NCBI RefSeq assembly: GCF_018860565.1
Contig: NZ_JAHKPS010000009.1
Coordinates: forward strand, 186,001 to 250,000
Direction of reading: 5' to 3'
Length of the DNA: 64,000 nt
Source of the DNA: Winogradskyella psychrotolerans
GTDB lineage: Bacteria > Bacteroidota > Bacteroidia > Flavobacteriales > Flavobacteriaceae
Shown here: piece by piece, positions 59,332 through 64,000 of the stretch
Numbering within the stretch: the first letter of the stretch is position 1
Layout: every line of letters starts with the position of its first letter
The notes under the pieces: generated by a model
Database searches by the model: none
Told to the model about the DNA's origin: nothing
The model's input: only the letters and a program-made list of their open reading frames with translations
Made by a program: the position numbers and the translations under genes

Positions 59332-60255
59332 ATGACGTCTATAGAATACATAAAAGAATGGTTAAACGCCAATCCATTTAGTTGGAATGTGATTAGGTTC
59401 ATTGCCATTTTAATAGTTATTTTATTGGCCATTCAGCTAATAAGACGTTATTTAAAAAAGCGTATTTCTAATACCTCGATTCGCTATAAATCCCAAAAAG
59501 GCATAGAAATTTTAGGCTATGTGCTGTTAATCTTTTTAGCCATCACTTATTTTTCTGGATCTATAAAAGATTTTACAATCATCATAGGCTTATTTACAGC
59601 GGGTTTAGCATTTACATTACAAGAATTAATTTTAAGTATAGCGGGTTCTATTTATATCTTTTTAGTAAAAGTTTATAAACCAGGAGATCGAATTGAAATC
59701 AATGGTATTAAAGGAGATGTTATTGATGTAGATAGCATTTATACCACCATGATGGAGATAGGCCAATGGGTTGAAAGTGACAATTATAGTGGGCGAATTG
59801 TAAAACTGAGTAATGCCTTCGTTTTTAAAGGACCAATCTATAACTATTCGCAAGATTTTCCTTTTATCTGGGATCAATTCAACTTGCCAATTCGTTATGG
59901 TTCTGATATGGAACTTGCCAAAACTATTGTACTTAAAATTGCTTCAGAAACCCTTTCAGAATACACCAAAGCATCTAAATTCCAATGGGAAGCGGTAGTC
60001 AATAAATATTATATTGAAGATGCCGAAGTTGGACCAACACTCGCTATTAGACTTACTGATAATTGGGTAGAATTTAATTTAAGATATATTGTAGATTACA
60101 AAAAAAGACGATTGACAAGACACCTACTTCACGATAATATTCGTAAAGCTTTTGAAACAACCAACGGCAAGGTCGTATTAGCATCAACGACCATAGAACT
60201 TATTAAAATTCCTGAACAAAAGGTACAATCAGAAGAAGCTAAAAAGACACAATAG
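59332..60255 (+). CDS. MscS-family mechanosensitive channel
   Basis: This 307 aa protein has N-terminal membrane helices (about residues 18-38 and 58-77) and the pore helix region TIIIGLFTAGLAFTLQELILSIAGS. The cytoplasmic MscS beta domain follows with YKPGDRIEINGIKGDVIDVD and KLSNAFVFKGPIYNYS. It opens on membrane tension to release osmolytes. It lies 9 nt after cbpM and is probably in the same stress operon. The motif set is complete and the length is normal for short MscS types. Confidence 0.88.
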   Translation: MTSIEYIKEWLNANPFSWNVIRFIAILIVILLAIQLIRRYLKKRISNTSIRYKSQKGIEILGYVLLIFLAITYFSGSIKDFTIIIGLFTAGLAFTLQELILSIAGSIYIFLVKVYKPGDRIEINGIKGDVIDVDSIYTTMMEIGQWVESDNYSGRIVKLSNAFVFKGPIYNYSQDFPFIWDQFNLPIRYGSDMELAKTIVLKIASETLSEYTKASKFQWEAVVNKYYIEDAEVGPTLAIRLTDNWVEFNLRYIVDYKKRRLTRHLLHDNIRKAFETTNGKVVLASTTIELIKIPEQKVQSEEAKKTQ

Positions 60256-60373
60256 CAAATAACGGTCATTTCTGTTTGTAAGCCACGACACTTCTAACAA
60301 TTTGATTTTTAAACAAGTACATAATATAATTTAGTACTTTTAATAATTTTGAATTAAGATTATTTCATTCTCA

Positions 60374-62341
60374 ATGGCAAATAAAGAACAAGAAGCACAC
60401 TCTCATCATCAAATTTTAGGTAAAAAGACAGAGCTCTATTTTGCCTTTTTGTGCGGCATTTTTCTAAGCATAGGTTTTTTCATTGAAAAATTAACAGGTT
60501 TAGCAGATTGGATGTCTTTATTAAGCTACATAATTTCCTACTTTTTGGGAGGTTTCTTTATCTCTATTGAAGCATCTAAAAAAATTCCTAAAGGCGAATT
60601 TGATATTGATTTTTTAATGATTGCTGCAGCTGTTGGTGCGGCCTATATTGGTAGTTGGGCAGAAGGCGCATTGCTTTTATTTCTATTTAGCTTGGGCCAC
60701 GCTTTAGAGCATTACGCCATGAATAAAGCTAAAAAATCAATTGAAGCTTTAGGCCATCTTTCTCCCAAAACAGCACTGGTTAAAAAAAACGGGCAACTTA
60801 AAGAAGTTGCAATAGAAGCTTTAAAAATTAATGATGTTATTGTAGTAAAACCTAATACTAAAATTGCTGCTGATGGTGTTATTATAAATGGTAGTACAAG
60901 CATTAATCAGGCACCAATAACAGGAGAAAGCATACCTGTAGACAAAACCTTTATTAAAAACACTACAAATTTACCAGAGTTTAAAGATATTAACAAAACT
61001 CATGTCGTCTTTGCAGGCACCATTAATGGAGATAGCAGCATTGAGATTTTAGTACTCAAACTAACAAAAGACTCCACAGTATCACGATTGGTAAAAATGG
61101 TAAGCGAAGTTGAAGCTCAAAAATCACCAACCCAAAGGCTCACCAAAAAATTCGAAAAATGGTATGTACCCATTGTTATTATCGTTGTATTTCTATTGTG
61201 TTTTGCATTCTTGGTTATAGACGAAAGTTTTGATACTAGTTTATATAGAGCTATAACAGTATTAGTTGCTGCCAGCCCTTGCGCCTTAGCAATTTCTACA
61301 CCAAGTGCTGTTTTAAGTGGTATTGCAAGAGCAGCACAAAAAGGAGTACTTATTAAAGGTGGAAAAGCCTTAGAAGATTTAGGCGAAATCACAACGATAG
61401 CTTTTGATAAAACCGGTACACTCACAGAAGGAAAACCTAAACTTACAAATCTAATTCCGTTAAAGAATATTGATGAAAAAACCTTGGCTAAGCTGGTGTT
61501 TGAAGTCGAAAGTTTAAGCAATCATCCACTAGCAAAAGCCATAGCAAATGATTTAAAGCTAAAATACACTATTGATTTCGATAATAAAGCCTCAAATATT
61601 AACGCCATTCAAGGAAAAGGTATTCAAGCAAATTATGAGAGCAAAAAAGCATTCATCGGAAATGTAAAACTGATGGAAGACTCAGACATAAAAGTGACTG
61701 ATTCTATCCACTCTAAAATGGATCAGCTTTTACAAAATGGACACACCGTAATGCTAGTGGCTTTTAATAATGAAATTGTTGGACTAATTAGTGTTATGGA
61801 TTTACCTCGAAAAACGGCTACCTCTACTCTATTACGTTTAAAAGAAATTGGCATTAAACACATGATTATGCTCACAGGTGACCATCAAAATGTTGGAGAT
61901 GCCATTGCCAAACAAATTGGACTCACGGAAGCCAAAGGGAACTTACTACCAGAAGATAAAGTTTCAGCTATAAAACAATTAATCAAACGCGACAAAAAAA
62001 TAGCCATGGTTGGAGATGGTGTTAATGACGCACCTGCAATGGCATTGAGCACCGTTAGTATTGCCATGGGAGCCGCAGGAAGTGATGTTGCTTTAGAAAC
62101 AGCCGATGTCGCTTTAATGTCAGATAAAATTGAAAATTTACCTTTTGTTATTGGTTTGAGTAGAGCGTCTAAACGTATTATAAAACAGAACATTTTTATA
62201 AGTCTTGGTGTTGTAATACTGCTGGTTCCTGTAACCATTTTAGGGTTAACAAATATAGGTGTAGCTGTTGCTTTTCATGAAGGCTCAACCATTGTAGTGG
62301 TTTTAAATGCTTTACGACTGCTTCGCTACAAAGTGAATTAA
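60374..62341 (+). CDS. P1B-4 type heavy-metal transporting ATPase
   Basis: This 655 aa ATPase has the transmembrane metal motif SPC (residues 301-303), not CPC, and HEGST at about 635 in the last helix; together these define the P1B-4 subgroup linked to Co, Fe or Zn export. Phosphorylation Asp345 is in DKTGTLT, the HP motif is SNHPLAKAI, and the hinge is MVGDGVNDAP. There is no N-terminal CxxC metal domain, only a short His-rich start (EAHSHHQ). The gene lies 118 bp after mscS and has TAATTTTG upstream but no dyad of the island type. Confidence 0.9.
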   Translation: MANKEQEAHSHHQILGKKTELYFAFLCGIFLSIGFFIEKLTGLADWMSLLSYIISYFLGGFFISIEASKKIPKGEFDIDFLMIAAAVGAAYIGSWAEGALLLFLFSLGHALEHYAMNKAKKSIEALGHLSPKTALVKKNGQLKEVAIEALKINDVIVVKPNTKIAADGVIINGSTSINQAPITGESIPVDKTFIKNTTNLPEFKDINKTHVVFAGTINGDSSIEILVLKLTKDSTVSRLVKMVSEVEAQKSPTQRLTKKFEKWYVPIVIIVVFLLCFAFLVIDESFDTSLYRAITVLVAASPCALAISTPSAVLSGIARAAQKGVLIKGGKALEDLGEITTIAFDKTGTLTEGKPKLTNLIPLKNIDEKTLAKLVFEVESLSNHPLAKAIANDLKLKYTIDFDNKASNINAIQGKGIQANYESKKAFIGNVKLMEDSDIKVTDSIHSKMDQLLQNGHTVMLVAFNNEIVGLISVMDLPRKTATSTLLRLKEIGIKHMIMLTGDHQNVGDAIAKQIGLTEAKGNLLPEDKVSAIKQLIKRDKKIAMVGDGVNDAPAMALSTVSIAMGAAGSDVALETADVALMSDKIENLPFVIGLSRASKRIIKQNIFISLGVVILLVPVTILGLTNIGVAVAFHEGSTIVVVLNALRLLRYKVN

Positions 62342-62414
62342 TTGCTGTTTTATAAAAATTACAATTAACCTTTAAATAAAGAAAGAGATCAACTCATTTG
62401 ATTTTTAGTAGAAC

Positions 62415-62457
62415 TGACCAATATCATAGTCTAAAGCAAACATTCTGAATAAATTAG
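62415..62457 (+). promoter_or_regulatory. FNR/FixK-like operator and -7 box of the DUF3298 lipoprotein gene
   Basis: The dyad TGACCAATATCA (62415-62426) is identical to the usp dyad, and the identity extends over 14 nt (to TGACCAATATCATA). TAAATTAG (62450-62457), one base from TAnnTTTG, begins 23 nt after the TCA. The leader to the ATG is about 90 nt. Confidence 0.75.
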
Positions 62458-62553
62458 CTTAATCACAAAAATCCGGATAAATTTCCCTGTTGGTTTCTAA
62501 ATAAAAACAGATGAGATTACAGGTCAATTAAAACGCAACCAATTTGTAAAACC

Positions 62554-63438
62554 ATGACTATAAAATATTTATATATAGCGCTATTATTTCTAATCGTTTC
62601 AGCTTGTAAAAATGAAAAGCGAAAAGAAAGCAACATTGATCATAATCTTATAGAAGATACAAATCCAATAGTGAACGATACTATAAAAATAAAGGACTTA
62701 GATATTAAATCCTTAGATAAATCTATTACTATTGAATTAAAGCAAAAACAATTCATTGAAAAAAAAGACGAAAGTGAAGAGCTAGAAAAATTAATTATTG
62801 ATAAAAAATATCTCGTCGATAAAAAAGATTACACCATCAATTTTAAATACCCATTGCTAAACGAATCTTATAAACCCACGAACAGTAATTTCAATGAATT
62901 TATTAATGATTATTACATTAATATCACCCAAACAGAATCGGATATCTTAGAGAATAAATTATTATGCGATAGTATTACAGCAAAAACTTTTAGGGAAGAA
63001 CGCTTTATAGATTACAAAATTTATAATGTAAATGACCAACTTGTAAGCGTATTGTTTTACAAAGAGAATTTTTATAACGGAGCAATGCATCCTAGCTTTT
63101 CTTTTGATTGTTTTAATTTTGACTTAAACAGAGGAACTTTTATGACTTATGAAGACTTTTTTAATCAAGGGTCAGAAGAAGAATTAGTAAGTATTATAAA
63201 TGAAAGTATAAACAGTCAAATTGGTAAAGGAGAAATGTATTACGACTGTTGGGAAGTTTCTTCGGATGATTTTTTTACAAGTAAAAATAACTTTGTACTC
63301 AATGATACCTATATAGAATTTTATTTTGATGATTGTGTCATCTGCCCATCCTATACTGGTACGTATTCCATAGAACTTCCTTTAACAGATTTGCTATCGG
63401 TTTTAAAAAAATACGAATCTAATCCGTTAGTCTTTTAA
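62554..63438 (+). CDS. DUF3298/RsiV-like lipoprotein
   Basis: This 294 aa protein has lipobox VSAC after a short signal. A charged, low-complexity linker runs to about residue 85, and then a DUF3298-like domain follows: INFKYPLLNE, FYNGAMHPSFSFDCFNFDLNRG and FYFDDCVICPSYTGTYSIELPL. RsiV proteins are lysozyme-binding anti-sigma factors in Firmicutes, but this one has no membrane helix or sigma-binding part, so it is more likely a cell-envelope binding protein. It has its own FNR-like promoter. Confidence 0.78.
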   Translation: MTIKYLYIALLFLIVSACKNEKRKESNIDHNLIEDTNPIVNDTIKIKDLDIKSLDKSITIELKQKQFIEKKDESEELEKLIIDKKYLVDKKDYTINFKYPLLNESYKPTNSNFNEFINDYYINITQTESDILENKLLCDSITAKTFREERFIDYKIYNVNDQLVSVLFYKENFYNGAMHPSFSFDCFNFDLNRGTFMTYEDFFNQGSEEELVSIINESINSQIGKGEMYYDCWEVSSDDFFTSKNNFVLNDTYIEFYFDDCVICPSYTGTYSIELPLTDLLSVLKKYESNPLVF

Positions 63439-63515
63439 TTTATACGTTATAGAATTATGCTCTACTAAAAACGGTATTTGGAAGCCAAAACAATTATAGC
63501 TATTATAATATACAA

Positions 63516-64000
63516 TCATTCTTTCGTTTTAACTTCTTTTTTCTCTTGTCGCTCTAATTTTCTAAAATAACCACGAGTTAAAAAGTTGTGTTTTAAGGCT
63601 TCCATATTTTGATTGAACTTATCAGTGCCTTCGTTTATATTTTTAAGCGTAGATTTTAAGCTATTAACCAACGAGGTATCCTTTACCATATAATTATAAG
63701 CTCCATTACTAGAATTAAAATCACTTACAACGGCATTGGCATTGTTTAACAGCGTCTCAATTTCTGCACTTGATATCTCAAGATTAGTTACAACTGTTTT
63801 CAATTTTCCAGCTGAAATAGAATCATTCAACAACATTCCTAAAATGGTATTATCTTCTGTTTTTACCGAAGAAACAATACTATTTAGCTCTGCAATAGTA
63901 TGAGAAGCGCCACGACTTGCTATTTTTAAATTATGAATAGACTGTTTTAAATCTTGTGCCATAACGGTATCATTGATAAGCACACCTATGGTGCCTTTTC
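63516..64000 (-). CDS. MCE/MlaD-like protein, C-terminal part (cut by window end)
   Basis: The frame is open to the right edge, so only the last 161 or so residues are visible. Repeated helical segments (LINDTVMAQDLKQSIHNLKI, then MLLNDSISAGKLKTVVTNLE) are the coiled-coil tail seen in MlaD/MCE proteins of Bacteroidota. The C-terminus is lysine/glutamate-rich. The MCE domain and membrane anchor should lie outside the window. Such proteins carry lipids between inner and outer membranes with an Mla-type ABC transporter. No island-type operator is seen near its visible end. Confidence 0.72.
   Translation of the reverse strand, partial: KGTIGVLINDTVMAQDLKQSIHNLKIASRGASHTIAELNSIVSSVKTEDNTILGMLLNDSISAGKLKTVVTNLEISSAEIETLLNNANAVVSDFNSSNGAYNYMVKDTSLVNSLKSTLKNINEGTDKFNQNMEALKHNFLTRGYFRKLERQEKKEVKTKE

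Noticed and set aside
60256-60373. A seventh island operator before the P-type ATPase gene
   Set aside because: A TAATTTTG box is present, but the bases at the dyad position do not form TGA-N6-TCA.

Overview
The window is AT-rich chromosomal DNA from a member of the Flavobacteriaceae (Bacteroidota). The evidence is type IX secretion (T9SS) C-terminal sorting domains, a TonB receptor paired with a DUF4249 lipoprotein, a long (482 aa) GAPDH, a monomeric isocitrate dehydrogenase, a Bacteroidota-type RpoZ, lipoproteins of flavobacterial style, and promoters of the Bacteroidota form TTG-N19-TAnnTTTG. The genus cannot be fixed from what is visible. There is no CRISPR array, prophage, transposase, tRNA or rRNA gene.

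Region 1 (1-46.6 kb) is mostly conserved housekeeping DNA. The left half is largely on the minus strand: a truncated sensor kinase, coaE, ybbR-like, a glycosyltransferase, a large T9SS-exported protein, fabI, recN, the bamD-rpoZ-coaBC-porD cluster, dapA, ligA, prmC and a GNAT gene. A split 5'-nucleotidase, ribD and dnaA lie on the plus strand. Then come a PQQ sugar dehydrogenase homologue, an rsmI-like gene, mltG, dapF, an HtrA protease, gap, trmD, rplS, icd and a TonB receptor with its DUF4249 partner. Between rplS and a pentapeptide-repeat gene, about 0.75 kb lacks a credible protein gene. It carries strong hairpins, a promoter-like element and an intrinsic terminator, so it is a candidate structured RNA.

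Region 2 (46.7-63.5 kb) looks like a dedicated stress island and is the most interesting part. It encodes a PAS-PAS histidine kinase whose first PAS domain carries the His and Arg positions of the FixL heme pocket. Its partner is a response regulator whose output is a CRP/FNR-type cNMP-fold plus HTH rather than the LuxR-type HTH of FixJ. Around this pair lie hsp20, an ATP-cone/Mrr-like nuclease with a beta-CASP RNase, a tandem universal stress protein with a small membrane protein, a TerB-like gene with an ABC exporter, CbpA-CbpM-MscS, a P1B-4 metal ATPase and a DUF3298 lipoprotein.

Six intergenic regions in this island contain the same FNR/FixK-like dyad, TGAY-N4-RTCA. In all six a -7-like element (TAnnTTTG or a one-base variant) begins exactly 23 nt after the TCA. 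I infer one co-regulated set of promoters activated from about position -41.5 by the CRP-type response regulator. The right edge cuts an MCE/MlaD-like protein.
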